From Arthrobacter sp. NicSoilC5 (GTDB lineage Bacteria > Actinomycetota > Actinomycetes > Actinomycetales > Micrococcaceae): a stretch of DNA of 64,000 bases. This document shows, piece by piece, positions 33,520 through 42,664 of the stretch. Numbering within the stretch: the first letter of the stretch is position 1; each line of letters begins with the position of its first letter. Under the pieces are notes generated by a model. It did no database searches. It was not told the origin of the DNA and saw only the letters and a program-made list of their open reading frames with translations. Both the position numbers and the translations under genes were made by a program. Location of the stretch: positions 1,736,001 through 1,800,000 of the forward strand of contig NZ_AP024660.1 of assembly GCF_019977395.1 (NCBI RefSeq), given 5' to 3'.

Positions 33520-34683
33520 TTACGGGATGTGGGAGAACGCCTGGTCGAGGTCTGCGATCAGGTCTTCCTTGTCCTCGATGCCGCAGGACAGGCGCAGCAG
33601 GTTCACCGGGACGGCCAGCTCGGTGCCCTTGACGGACGCGTGGGTCATCTCGGACGGGTAGTTCATCAGTGACTCGATCCCGCCCAGGGACTCCGCCAGC
33701 GTGAACACGGACGTTGACTCGGCCACCTTGCGGGCAGCGGCCTCACCGCCCTTGAACTGCACGGAGACCATGCCGCCGAACTTGCGCATCTGCTTTTTGG
33801 CGAGCTCGTGGCCCGGGTGCTCCGGCAGGCCCGGGTACAGGACGGCCTCAACCTCGGGGCGCTCCAGCAGCCACTCGGCCACGGCCTGGCCGTTCTCGCT
33901 ATGCCGGTCCATCCGGACGCCGAGCGTCTTCAGGCCGCGGGTCGTCAGGAAGGCGTCCATGGGGCCCGACACGGCCCCCACCGCGAACTGGACGAAGCCG
34001 ATCTTCTCCGCCAGTTCCTCGTCCTTGACCACGACGGCGCCACCCACCACGTCGGAGTGGCCGCCAATGTACTTGGTGGTGGAATGGACCACCACGTCGG
34101 CTCCCAGGGCGAGCGGGTTCTGCAGGTAGGGCGAGGCGAAGGTGTTGTCGACCACCAGGAGGGCCCCGGCGTCGTGCGCAATGTCGGCGAGCGCCACGAT
34201 GTCGGTGATCTTCATCAGCGGGTTGGACGGCGTCTCCACCCAAACGAACCGGGTCTTGTGCGCAGCCACTGCGCGGCGGACCCTGTCCAGGTTGGCCATG
34301 TCCACCGGGGTGTTGCCGATCCCCCAGTCACCCAGGACACGGCTGATGAGCCGGTAGGTGCCGCCGTAGGCGTCGTTGCCCAGCACGATGTGGTCCCCGG
34401 GGCGGGTCAGTGCGCGGATCAGGGCGTCCTCCGCGGCGAGCCCGGAGCTGAAGCTGTAGGCGTGCGTGCCAAGCTCCAGTGCCGCGAGCTGTTCCTGGAG
34501 CGCGTCCCGGGTCGGGTTGCCGCCGCGCCCGTACTCATAGCCGCTGCGCAGGCCGCCGATGCCGTCCTGGGCGTACGTGGAGGAGAAATGCAGCGGCGGG
34601 ACCACGGCGCCGGTGCGCGGCTCGAAGGCCTGGCCGGCGTGGACGGCGCGGGTGTTGAAACCCTGGTTTTCAGAGGCAGTCAT
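33520..34683 (-). CDS. metB: cystathionine gamma-synthase / gamma-lyase
   Basis: A PLP-dependent Cys/Met-metabolism enzyme of 387 residues. SSTYAQDGIG and YEYGRGGNPTRDALQ are substrate-site motifs; VVVHSTTKYIGGHSD contains the PLP-binding Lys. It makes or cleaves cystathionine. It is co-transcribed with cbs (24-base gap, AAGGAG ribosome site), an arrangement like mycobacterial cbs-metB. In that setting MetB is thought to work mainly as gamma-lyase, converting cystathionine to cysteine; sequence alone does not separate the two activities. Confidence 0.93.
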   Translation of the reverse strand: MTASENQGFNTRAVHAGQAFEPRTGAVVPPLHFSSTYAQDGIGGLRSGYEYGRGGNPTRDALQEQLAALELGTHAYSFSSGLAAEDALIRALTRPGDHIVLGNDAYGGTYRLISRVLGDWGIGNTPVDMANLDRVRRAVAAHKTRFVWVETPSNPLMKITDIVALADIAHDAGALLVVDNTFASPYLQNPLALGADVVVHSTTKYIGGHSDVVGGAVVVKDEELAEKIGFVQFAVGAVSGPMDAFLTTRGLKTLGVRMDRHSENGQAVAEWLLERPEVEAVLYPGLPEHPGHELAKKQMRKFGGMVSVQFKGGEAAARKVAESTSVFTLAESLGGIESLMNYPSEMTHASVKGTELAVPVNLLRLSCGIEDKEDLIADLDQAFSHIP

Positions 34684-34707
34684 GATGCTCCTTTTGGGTG
34701 ACGCAGA

Positions 34708-36093
34708 TCAGTTGCTGAGGTAGGCCAGCAGGTCGTGCCGGGTGAGGATGCCCACCGGCGCGCCCACGAACGTGACCATCAGGGTGTCCGTGTCAGAGAG
34801 CAGTTCCCTGGCAGCGGAGATGGTTTCCAATGAGCCGATCACGGGCAGCTTGGGGCCCATGTGTTCGGAGATCTTGTCCGTCAGCTTCGCTTCGCCGCGG
34901 AACAGTTTGGCGGTCAGGGTGCGTTCGTCCACGGCGCCGAGGACCTCGCCCATGACCACCGGCGGTTCCTGCGAGAGGACCGGGATGTGGCTGACGCCGA
35001 ACTCGTTCATGATGTTGATGACGTCTCGGACCGATTCGTTGGGGTGGATGTGCACCAGGTCCGGCAGCTCGCCGTTCTTGGATTTGATGACTTCCCCCAC
35101 GGAGGTTTCCTCGCCGCCGGAGAGGAACCCATAGGAGCGCATCCACTGGTCGTTGAAGATTTTGGCCAGGTAGCCGCGGCCGGAGTCGGGCAGGATGACC
35201 ACGACGACGGCGCTCTCCGGCAGGTCCTTGGCCGCCTGGAGCGCGGCTACTACGGCCATGCCGGAGGAACCGCCCACCAGCAGGCCCTCCTCCCGCGCCA
35301 GGCGCCGGGTCATGGCAAACGAGTCGGCATCGGAGACGGCGATGACGTCGTCCGGGATGGTCTTGTCGTAGTTCGCCGGCCACATGTCCTCGCCGACGCC
35401 CTCCACGAAGTACGGGCGCCCGGTGCCGCCTGAGTAGACCGAGCCTTCGGGGTCCGCGCCGATGATCCGGACCACGCCGCCGTCGGACTCCGGCCTGTCA
35501 GCCGAAACCTCCTTGAGGTACCGGCCTGTGCCGGTGATGGTGCCGCCCGTGCCGGCGCCGATGACGCAGTGGGTGACCTTGCCGTCGGTGTCCCGCCAGA
35601 TCTCCGGACCGGTGGTCTTGTAGTGGCTGCCGGGCGCGGCAGGGTTGGAGAACTGGTCCGGCTTGAAGGCGCCCGGGGTCTCGCGGGTAATCCGGTCCGA
35701 GACGCCGTAGTAGCTCTGCGGGCTGTCCGGCGGCACGGAGGTGGGCGTGACCACCACTTCCGCACCGTAGGCCTGGAGCACGGCACGCTTGTCCTCGCCC
35801 ACCTTGTCCGGGACCACGAAGACGCACTTGTAGCCCTTCTGCTGCGCCACCAGGGCAAGGCCCACCCCGGTGTTGCCTGAGGTCGGCTCCACGATGGTGC
35901 CGCCGGGCTTCAGTTTGCCCTCGCGTTCGGCGTCCTCGATCATCTGCGCCGCGATCCGGTCCTTGATGGACCCCCCGGGGTTCAGGTACTCCAGTTTGAC
36001 CAGGACGGTGGCCTTGATGCCCTCAGTCACGTGGTTGAGTTTGATGAGCGGGGTGTTGCCGATGAGGTCCAGGATGGACTGGGCGTACTTCAT
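34708..36093 (-). CDS. cbs: cystathionine beta-synthase
   Basis: A 461-residue PLP enzyme condensing serine and homocysteine to cystathionine. The PLP Lys lies in NPGGSIKDRIA; EPTSGNTGVGLAL binds substrate; GAGTGGTITGTG binds the PLP phosphate. Residues of about 330-460 hold a pair of CBS domains (LVHIHPNESVRDVINIMNEFGVSHIPV and a second copy) that probably regulate activity. No heme-binding N-terminal region is present. The start at 36093 (MKYAQSILDLIGNTPLI) is the family start. First gene of the cbs-metB operon, divergent from the SLC13-like transporter. Confidence 0.95.
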   Translation of the reverse strand: MKYAQSILDLIGNTPLIKLNHVTEGIKATVLVKLEYLNPGGSIKDRIAAQMIEDAEREGKLKPGGTIVEPTSGNTGVGLALVAQQKGYKCVFVVPDKVGEDKRAVLQAYGAEVVVTPTSVPPDSPQSYYGVSDRITRETPGAFKPDQFSNPAAPGSHYKTTGPEIWRDTDGKVTHCVIGAGTGGTITGTGRYLKEVSADRPESDGGVVRIIGADPEGSVYSGGTGRPYFVEGVGEDMWPANYDKTIPDDVIAVSDADSFAMTRRLAREEGLLVGGSSGMAVVAALQAAKDLPESAVVVVILPDSGRGYLAKIFNDQWMRSYGFLSGGEETSVGEVIKSKNGELPDLVHIHPNESVRDVINIMNEFGVSHIPVLSQEPPVVMGEVLGAVDERTLTAKLFRGEAKLTDKISEHMGPKLPVIGSLETISAARELLSDTDTLMVTFVGAPVGILTRHDLLAYLSN

Positions 36094-36152
36094 AGGTACA
36101 AAGCTACCGCTTCCTGCGCTGCCTCCCCCGCCCGGGGTGCGAGGATAGCCCG

Positions 36153-37340
36153 GTGAAGCAGTTCGCATGGCTGAGAGCCGCCCGAAGTTACCTGCTGCCC
36201 GGCGCAACCCTGGCAGCGGGCGTGGCCACCCTGGCATCCGGGGTGCTGCCCTTTCCCGCCTTCGGGGAGCTGGCGTCCCGGACCATTCCCATCCTGGCCT
36301 TCGTGCTGGCCATGTCCCTGGTCACCGAACTGGTGGACGAGGCAGGGCTGTTCCGGGTGGTGACGGACCGCCTGGCCGCCCTGGGCCGGGGCCGCGTCTT
36401 CCTGCTGTGGCTCCTGGTGGTGGCAGTGGCTGCGGTGTCCACGGTGTTCCTGTCCCTGGACACGACGGCGGTGCTGGTCACACCCGTGGTGGTCCTGCTG
36501 GCCGTCCACGCCCGGATTCCGCCGCTGCCGTTCGCGTTGACCAGCATCTGGCTGGCCAATACCGCCTCCCTGCTGCTGCCGGTGTCCAACCTGACCAACC
36601 TCCTGGCGCAGGACCGGCTGGGCCTGAGCCCTTGGCGCTTCGCCGGGCTGGTGTGGGCCCCGGCCCTGGTTGGCCTGCTGGTCCCCCTTGCCCTGCTGTG
36701 GCTGGCGTTCCGGCGGGACCTGCGCGGAACGTACAGACCGCAACCTGCGCATCCTGTCCGCGACCGGACCCTGCTGAAAGCCGCGGGGATCACGCTGGTG
36801 GTCCTGCTGCCCGCGCTGGTATCCGGACTGCCGGTCCAGTACCCGGCACTGGCCGCCGCCGCCGTCCTGGTGGCGGTCTTCCTCCGGCGCCGGCCCTCTG
36901 CTCTGCGGTGGTCCATGGTGCCCTGGCGGCCGCTGATGCTGACGGTGGGGCTGTTCATGCTGATGGAGGCCCTGCACGCGCACGGCCTCACCACCCTGCT
37001 GGCGGGTGTGGCCGGGACCGGGGACAGCCTGCCTGCCCTCCTGCAGCTGGCCGGCCTCGGCGCCGGCGCGGCCAATGCTGCCAACAACCTCCCCGCCTAC
37101 CTGGCGCTGGAGCCGGTGGCCGGTTCCCCGGCACGGCTCGCAGCACTCCTCATCGGGGTGAACCTCGGCCCGCTGGTGACCCCGTGGGCCTCGCTGGCCA
37201 CGCTGCTGTGGCACGAACGGCTCCGGGTGCTGAACGTGCCCATCAGGTGGGGCGGGTTCGCAGCGGCGGGGCTGGTGGCGGCGGCCCTGACCGTGCCGCT
37301 GGCCGTCCTGGCTCTGTGGGCCGTGTCCGGAATGCCCTGA
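36153..37340 (+). CDS. SLC13/ArsB-type anion permease
   Basis: A 395-residue membrane protein of the ion-transporter superfamily with about 11 hydrophobic segments. The re-entrant motifs LSLDTTAVLVTPVVV and SNLTNLLAQ, and AANAANNLPAYLAL in the second half, show the internal duplication of this superfamily. Substrates in the family include arsenite, dicarboxylates and sulfate. It starts with GTG at 36153, divergent from cbs with only 59 bases between. A sulfur-compound substrate is possible from position but not shown. No arsenic genes are adjacent. Confidence 0.82.
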   Translation: MKQFAWLRAARSYLLPGATLAAGVATLASGVLPFPAFGELASRTIPILAFVLAMSLVTELVDEAGLFRVVTDRLAALGRGRVFLLWLLVVAVAAVSTVFLSLDTTAVLVTPVVVLLAVHARIPPLPFALTSIWLANTASLLLPVSNLTNLLAQDRLGLSPWRFAGLVWAPALVGLLVPLALLWLAFRRDLRGTYRPQPAHPVRDRTLLKAAGITLVVLLPALVSGLPVQYPALAAAAVLVAVFLRRRPSALRWSMVPWRPLMLTVGLFMLMEALHAHGLTTLLAGVAGTGDSLPALLQLAGLGAGAANAANNLPAYLALEPVAGSPARLAALLIGVNLGPLVTPWASLATLLWHERLRVLNVPIRWGGFAAAGLVAAALTVPLAVLALWAVSGMP

Positions 37341-37353
37341 GCAACGGCACGCC

Positions 37354-37731
37354 TTACCCCACGAACATCAGCCAAAGGATTACGGCAGGGAGGAACGCCT
37401 GGCCAATGCCGCTGATCCACAGCCGGGGTTCACTGATGATCAGCACGACGCCGAGGATGGCGTGGGCAATGGACATCATGGCCACGATGGTCCGGCCCAC
37501 CGTGACCTGGCCGGCATTGGCGAGGACCACCCCGGATATCCCGAACAAACCCCAGACGATGTTGTAGAACCCCACGTTGATGGTCCAAAGGCGCACCGCG
37601 GAAGTATCTTCCGGCCTGATCAGGAAGATGGGATGGAGGCGCTGGTCCGTGTACCGGAAAGCTTCCAGCAGGCCCACAGTGATAAGGGTTATCCCGGTGA
37701 TGACTGCAAGCACCTGGATGACCGTACTCAT
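37354..37731 (-). CDS. DUF1304-like membrane protein
   Basis: A 125-residue protein with four hydrophobic segments. The central block LWTINVGFYNIVWGLFGI matches the NxGxYN motif of DUF1304 proteins. The family has no assigned function. It is convergent with the SLC13-like gene and separated from it by 13 bases, without a clear hairpin. Confidence 0.7.
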   Translation of the reverse strand: MSTVIQVLAVITGITLITVGLLEAFRYTDQRLHPIFLIRPEDTSAVRLWTINVGFYNIVWGLFGISGVVLANAGQVTVGRTIVAMMSIAHAILGVVLIISEPRLWISGIGQAFLPAVILWLMFVG

Positions 37732-37764
37732 GGGCGCGTCCTGCTGCCCCGGTGCAGGCGCATG

Positions 37765-38160
37765 CTATGCGCCGGCGGTCCCGGCGGGGAGGTTCTCCCA
37801 GAGGCCCATGACGTTGCCTTCGGAGTCCTTGAAGTAGGCCGTGTACCCCATGCCGGGAACTTCGTTTTTGGGTATGAGCACGGAACCGCCGGATTCCTCT
37901 ACGGACTTCAGGGTTGAGTTGATATCCGGCACATCGATGGTGATGACCGGGCTGGTGATCTGTCCTTCGCGGGCCATCATCCCGCCGTTGATGGCCCCTG
38001 GAGTTGTTGATTGCCCGGCGTCGTCCATGTCCGTGGTGATGACCATGTTGTAGTCCATGCCGGGCACCGGTTCGATCCGCCAGCCCAGGGCGTTCCGGTA
38101 GAATTTCCTGGCCCGTTCCTGGTCGTCCGCCGGGATCTCGAAATGCACTACGCCGCCCAT
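37765..38160 (-). CDS. VOC/glyoxalase family protein
   Basis: A 131-residue single vicinal-oxygen-chelate unit starting MGGVVHFEIPADDQERARKFYRNALGWRIE. It ends AYFKDSEGNVMGLWEN, with the Glu and His positions of the metal site partly kept. Similar proteins are small metal-dependent lyases or bleomycin-resistance-like binders. The start at 38160 is fixed by the first beta strand. Not coupled to a neighbour; substrate unknown. Confidence 0.87.
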   Translation of the reverse strand: MGGVVHFEIPADDQERARKFYRNALGWRIEPVPGMDYNMVITTDMDDAGQSTTPGAINGGMMAREGQITSPVITIDVPDINSTLKSVEESGGSVLIPKNEVPGMGYTAYFKDSEGNVMGLWENLPAGTAGA

Positions 38161-38314
38161 GGTTGCCCTCCGTGTTCCTGTGCTTGTCTGCTGGTTGGGT
38201 GCCTTGCCGCGCAGGCGCCCGGGTGCCACACGCGGCGATCCTAATCCGGGGCCGCAGTGCGCGTAAGGGCCGATGGTCCCGCCGCTGTCAGTGGTCCGTG
38301 GGACGATTGAAGGC

Positions 38315-39301
38315 ATGACGATCGCAGAGGCACCTCCCCGGCTGGCAGCCGCGGCGGACGTGTCCCTGCGGTGGTATCCGGAGGCCCCCTACAGTCTTTC
38401 CCGGACCATTGGTCCGCTCCTGCGCGGCAACAGCGATCCCTCCTTCTGCGTGCAGGGGGACGTCGTCTGGAATGCCTTTACGACGCCGGACGGTGCGGCC
38501 ACCATGCGGCTCGCCCCCTCGGGTGGCGGCGATGTGGGCGCGCCGTTGGTGGATATCCAGGCGTGGGGCCCCGGCGCCGCAGCTGCCGTGCAGTCGGCGC
38601 CCCGCCTGTTGGGAGCCGACGACGACTGGCAGGGTTTCGATGAACCGGCCTTCCATGCCACGCTGCCGCGCATGGTGCGGGAGGCCCGGCGCCGCAGCGT
38701 GGCGGTCCGGCTGCCTTCAAGCGGCCGCATGGTGGACCAGCTGGTGCCGATCATCCTGGAGCAGAAGGTGACGGTGATCGAGGCGCGGCGTGCCTACCGC
38801 TACCTGGTGCACCGCTACGGAACTCCGGCGCCCCTGGCAGGGACGTCCACGCCGGGCGGTTTGCTCGTGGCACCGACGGCCTCCCAGTGGCTGCAGGTTC
38901 CCAGCTGGGAGTGGCACAAGGCCGGAGTGGGACCCCAGCGCTCCGCCACCGTCATGCGCGCCCTGCGCTCCGCCGCCGCGCTTGAACGCCTCGCGGCGCT
39001 CCCCGCGCTGGAGGCAGCGGAGAAGATGCAGGCCATCCCGGGGATTGGGGTGTGGACCGCGGCCGAGGTGGTGCAGCGCACCCACGGCTGCCCGGACTCG
39101 ATCTCGGTGGGCGACTACCACCTCGCGGCCTACGTGGGGGCCGCACTGACCGGACGCCGGACCGACGACGCCGGGATGCTCCGCCTGCTGGAGCCCTGGC
39201 GGGGGCACCGCCAGCGCGTGGTCAGGATGATCCAGGCCACCGGCTTCCGCAAACCCACCTTTGGCCCGCGGATGACCATCCAGGACCACCGGGGGCACTG
39301 A
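38315..39301 (+). CDS. AlkA-like DNA-3-methyladenine glycosylase (HhH-GPD)
   Basis: A 328-residue base-excision repair glycosylase. The helix-hairpin-helix motif reads MQAIPGIGVWTAAEVVQR, and the catalytic Asp is in ISVGDYHLAAYVG. The N-terminal half (YPEAPYSLSRTIGPLLRG) resembles the DNA-binding domain of large AlkA-type enzymes. It would remove alkylated purines. ATG at 38315 is preferred; a GTG at 38273 would add a short extension. With the AlkZ-like gene at 3407 the window holds two unrelated families of alkyl-base glycosylases. Confidence 0.88.
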   Translation: MTIAEAPPRLAAAADVSLRWYPEAPYSLSRTIGPLLRGNSDPSFCVQGDVVWNAFTTPDGAATMRLAPSGGGDVGAPLVDIQAWGPGAAAAVQSAPRLLGADDDWQGFDEPAFHATLPRMVREARRRSVAVRLPSSGRMVDQLVPIILEQKVTVIEARRAYRYLVHRYGTPAPLAGTSTPGGLLVAPTASQWLQVPSWEWHKAGVGPQRSATVMRALRSAAALERLAALPALEAAEKMQAIPGIGVWTAAEVVQRTHGCPDSISVGDYHLAAYVGAALTGRRTDDAGMLRLLEPWRGHRQRVVRMIQATGFRKPTFGPRMTIQDHRGH

Positions 39302-39444
39302 CCTGCACGGCACTTCCGGCCGCCTGGAAACGCTTGATCTCCGTGCCAGAGGGTACGGAGCCGGTATGGGGTGCCCCGCGGGGTGCCACACCCGTCCGGC
39401 TGGACGGCACCAGGCTGGCAGGCAACCTCGACCGAAAGGATCCC

Positions 39445-40056
39445 ATGAGCTCCGAAACAGGCAGCACCAACCCAAACGCCGAGGCTGTGCCCGGGACGTC
39501 CCAGGATCCCGCGGTCCTGGATCCGGACGCCCAAGACCCGGACGCGGAGCAGAAGCTCAAGCTGCAGCTGGCCATCTTCGACGTGTCGCGCGACGCCGGA
39601 GGCAGGAGCCTCGAGGAAATCCGGGACATGCTGCATACAGCCTTTGCCGCGCGCGGCGTCGCCCCGCCTCCCGGCACCTGGGTGGAGTCCGTGGCGTCGT
39701 CGGCGTTTCACGGTGAGCCCTACATCATCGACTACCCCACGGCCATCGCCGCGGACAACCTGGAACCGGCCCCGAACCCGGAGGTCCGCGAGCGGCTCGC
39801 CGCCCGGCGGGAACTGCGCGAGGTGCAGCTCCCACCCGGAATCTTCCCCTCCCAGGAGGAGTGGAATATCCCGGCCAACGAAGTCACCAGCGCGGACCGG
39901 GGACGCGGCGGGCGAGGTGCCCTCCGAGCCCTGACGGCACCTGAAGGCCCCTCCCGGCAACTCTTGGCAGCGGTAGGGCTGGCAGGAGTCGTGCTGGCTG
40001 CCCTTGCGGTTATCCAGGTATCACGCCGCACCTCCAGGGGCTCCTTGGAGGGCTAG
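39445..40056 (+). CDS. hypothetical protein with C-terminal membrane anchor
   Basis: A 203-residue protein. The acidic N-terminus is followed by a short alpha-helical region (LQLAIFDVSRDAGGRSLEEIRDMLHTAFAARG, about 40-70) and a hydrophobic helix near the C-terminus (about 173-192) followed by SRRTSRG. This predicts a tail-anchored protein with the bulk on one side of the membrane. ATG at 39445 follows AAAGGA. No domain was recognised and no obvious partner is adjacent. Confidence 0.7.
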   Translation: MSSETGSTNPNAEAVPGTSQDPAVLDPDAQDPDAEQKLKLQLAIFDVSRDAGGRSLEEIRDMLHTAFAARGVAPPPGTWVESVASSAFHGEPYIIDYPTAIAADNLEPAPNPEVRERLAARRELREVQLPPGIFPSQEEWNIPANEVTSADRGRGGRGALRALTAPEGPSRQLLAAVGLAGVVLAALAVIQVSRRTSRGSLEG

Positions 40057-40180
40057 GGCAGTTCTCCCCATCCCGCCTTTGTCCGCCGTCCCATAGGCTG
40101 TGTTGGAGGCTGGGACTGATTTGGGGGAAAGACGTGGCAGTAATTCATAGGACCCGCGAGGCCTGCACTGCGGTGGTGCG

Positions 40181-40431
40181 GTGATGGCCGCTCCTGCCAT
40201 CGCGACAAGTTCACGCCGACTGTGGGGCTGGCTGGCACGAAGGCCGCTGCCTCCCCTGCAACTGCCGACTTGTCCATGGCGGCAGATGCTCCTGATCCCA
40301 CTCCGGCCTACTTCAATGGCCTGCAGCCCGGCTCCGAAGCTTCCCATAACGGCTACACCATCAAGATCACCTCGATCTGCGACGGCGAAGTCCGCTTCGA
40401 TCTGGTGCAGCAGCCCGATGGACAATCCTGA
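40181..40431 (+). pseudogene. frameshifted copy of the downstream lipoprotein
   Basis: The C-terminal frame (from about 40222) reads ATADLSMAADAP...GLQPGSEASHNGYTIKITSICDGEVRFDLVQQP. This closely matches VTADLSVALL...GLALGQQASFDGYTVRITSICEGEVRFDLVQQP of the next gene. The matching N-terminal part (SSRRLWGWL, like NSEAWGWLL) is in a different frame starting at 40181, and the middle, including the lipobox, is missing. This is a tandem duplicate that has lost part of its coding region and shifted frame. A short product from GTG 40222 without a signal cannot be excluded. Confidence 0.7.
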
Positions 40432-40444
40432 GGCCGGTCGGCTC

Positions 40445-40894
40445 ATGGCGCGAAATTCGGAGGCGTGGGGCTGGCTCCTTGTCCTGGCAGCCCTGTCCTC
40501 GGCCCTGACCCTCGCCGGCTGTGCCCAGACCGAAACAACGGTTGATTCGAAGCCGCAGGCAGTAGCCACGAAAGGCCAAGGGCGCGCTTCCAGTCCAAGC
40601 TGCACCAGCACTGGAAACTACAAGGTGGTCCCATCAGCCAACGGCTCATTCCCGCTGCTTCCAGCAACCTCCACAGCGGAGCCACCCCTGGTCCGGCTTT
40701 CCAGTACGCACCTGAAGAATGACCCGGTGACCGCGGACTTGTCGGTTGCCCTCCTTTCCGGTGGCAGCCCCGCGTCAAGAGAGTTCCGCGGGCTCGCTCT
40801 CGGCCAGCAGGCATCCTTCGACGGCTACACGGTCCGGATCACCTCCATCTGCGAGGGCGAAGTCCGCTTCGACCTGGTGCAGCAGCCCGGGTAG
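40445..40894 (+). CDS. putative small lipoprotein
   Basis: A 149-residue secreted protein. The N-terminal signal WGWLLVLAALSSALTLAGC ends in the lipobox LAGC, so Cys would be lipidated and the protein held on the outer face of the membrane. The exported part is unstructured at first, then has a conserved C-terminal block (DGYTVRITSICEGEVRFDLV) shared with the decayed copy upstream, suggesting a small beta-rich domain. Function unknown. It ends at the convergent acyl-CoA synthetase gene. Confidence 0.72.
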   Translation: MARNSEAWGWLLVLAALSSALTLAGCAQTETTVDSKPQAVATKGQGRASSPSCTSTGNYKVVPSANGSFPLLPATSTAEPPLVRLSSTHLKNDPVTADLSVALLSGGSPASREFRGLALGQQASFDGYTVRITSICEGEVRFDLVQQPG

Positions 40895-42571
40895 TCAGAG
40901 GCCCAGCCGGGCCACGGCCTCCTCGCGCATCTGGACTTTGCGGATCTTGCCCGAGACCGTCATGGGGAAGCTCTCCCGAACTTCCACATAGCGGGGAATC
41001 TTGTAGTGGGCCAGCCGCCCGCGGCAGAACTCTGCGAGGGCCCCGGCGTCGAGGGGCCCGGCCCCCGGCTTGAGGATAATGCAGGCCATGAGTTCCTCGC
41101 CATACCGCTGATCCGGGACCCCGATGACCTGGACGTCCTGGATGTCCGGGTGGGTGTAGAGGAATTCCTCGATTTCGCGGGGGTAGATGTTTTCGCCGCC
41201 GCGGATCACCATGTCCTTGATGCGGCCCTCCACCACCACATAGCCGTCATCGTCCATGCGGGCCAGGTCCCCGGTGTGCATCCAGCCCTCTGCGTCGATG
41301 GCCTCGGCGGTCTTGTCCGGCTGGTTCCAGTATCCGGCCATGACGGCGTAGCCGCGGGTGCAGAGTTCGCCGATCTGCCCGCGTTCCAGGTCCTCCCCGG
41401 TGGCAGGATCCACGATCTTGCTTTCCAGCTGCGGCATGGTGCGGCCCACGGTCTCGGTGCGCTGCTGCAGGGTGTCGCCCTTGCGGGTCATGGTGGACAC
41501 CGGCGAGGTCTCGGTCATGCCGTAGCAGATGGCCACGTCCACCATGTTCATTTCCGAGATGACCCGGTTCATCACCTCGATGGGACACAGCGAACCCGCC
41601 ATGACCCCTGTGCGGAGCGTGGACAGATCGTAGGAACCGAAGTCGGGCAGTGCGAGCTCGGCGATGAACATGGTGGGCACGCCGTACAGGGAGGTGCCGT
41701 GGAAGTCCTGGACGGCCTCGAGCGCGGCGGCGGGTGAGAAGCCCCGGCCCGGGATGATGGTGGCGGCGCCGTGGCTGAGGGCGTTGAGGTTGCCGATCAC
41801 CATGCCGAAGCAGTGGTAGAACGGCACGGGGATCACCACGCGGTCATGCTCGGTGTAGCCCAGCAGCTCGCCGATCGCAAAACCGTTGTTCAGGATGTTG
41901 TGGTGCGTCAGCGTGGCCCCCTTGGGGAAGCCGGTGGTTCCGGAGGTGTACTGCAGGTTGATGGGATCGTGCGGGCTGAGTTCGGCCATACGGGCCACCA
42001 GGTGCGAATGCGCGACGGCGTCAGCGCGCTTGAGCAGCTCGGCGTACGTGAGTTCGGCGTCGCTTTGGGGGCTGCCGGCTTTCAGCGCGTCCAGGCCATG
42101 GTCCGGCAGGAAGACGAGTTCGCGCAGGTCCGGGCAGGTAAGGAGGGCCTGGCGGCCCATGGCCACGTAGTCGCTGTTGGCGTCCGACGGCGCCGTGACC
42201 AGCATGCGCATGCCGTTCTGCTTGACCACGAACTCCAGTTCGTGGCTGCGGTACGCGGGGTTGACGTTGACCAGGATGGCACCCATCTTGGCGGTGGCGT
42301 ACTGCAGCAGCGTCCACTCGGCGCAGTTGGGGCTCCAGATGCCCACCCTCTCCCCCTTGGCGACGCCCAGGGCGAGGAGCGCGCGGGCCAGCCGGTCGAC
42401 GTCGTCGTTCATCTTGGTGTAGCTCCAGCGGCGGGCGTCAGCGCCCGGCACGGGTGCGGCCTCGATGAGGGCGTCGTGGAGGGGAAACTGCGCGGCGACG
42501 CGCTCGAAGTTCGCGCCGATGGTTTCCTCCAGGAGCGGGACGTCAGTGTCCCCGGCTGTGTAAGCACGCAT
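40895..42571 (-). CDS. AMP-forming fatty-acyl-CoA synthetase
   Basis: A 558-residue adenylate-forming enzyme. LQYTSGTTGFPKGATLTHHN is the ATP-binding P-loop, YGMTETSPVS the adenine motif, HTGDLARMDDDGY the hinge Asp, and GRIKDMVIRGGENIYPREIEEFL the C-terminal domain entry. The catalytic Lys is in MTVSGKIRKVQM. It activates medium- or long-chain fatty acids to CoA esters. It is close to FadD-type enzymes used in beta-oxidation. Monocistronic by position. Confidence 0.93.
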   Translation of the reverse strand: MRAYTAGDTDVPLLEETIGANFERVAAQFPLHDALIEAAPVPGADARRWSYTKMNDDVDRLARALLALGVAKGERVGIWSPNCAEWTLLQYATAKMGAILVNVNPAYRSHELEFVVKQNGMRMLVTAPSDANSDYVAMGRQALLTCPDLRELVFLPDHGLDALKAGSPQSDAELTYAELLKRADAVAHSHLVARMAELSPHDPINLQYTSGTTGFPKGATLTHHNILNNGFAIGELLGYTEHDRVVIPVPFYHCFGMVIGNLNALSHGAATIIPGRGFSPAAALEAVQDFHGTSLYGVPTMFIAELALPDFGSYDLSTLRTGVMAGSLCPIEVMNRVISEMNMVDVAICYGMTETSPVSTMTRKGDTLQQRTETVGRTMPQLESKIVDPATGEDLERGQIGELCTRGYAVMAGYWNQPDKTAEAIDAEGWMHTGDLARMDDDGYVVVEGRIKDMVIRGGENIYPREIEEFLYTHPDIQDVQVIGVPDQRYGEELMACIILKPGAGPLDAGALAEFCRGRLAHYKIPRYVEVRESFPMTVSGKIRKVQMREEAVARLGL

Positions 42572-42664
42572 GATGGCACGCTACCAACAGGATCCCGGCA
42601 GGAGAAGCATGCCGGCACCGCAACACTGCCGGTTCGTTCCCGGACGCCCGGTATTGTGAAATCC

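Noticed and set aside
34694-36152. SAM or S-box riboswitch upstream of cbs-metB
   Set aside because: The gap before cbs is only 59 bases and shared with a divergent gene; too short and without the required structure.
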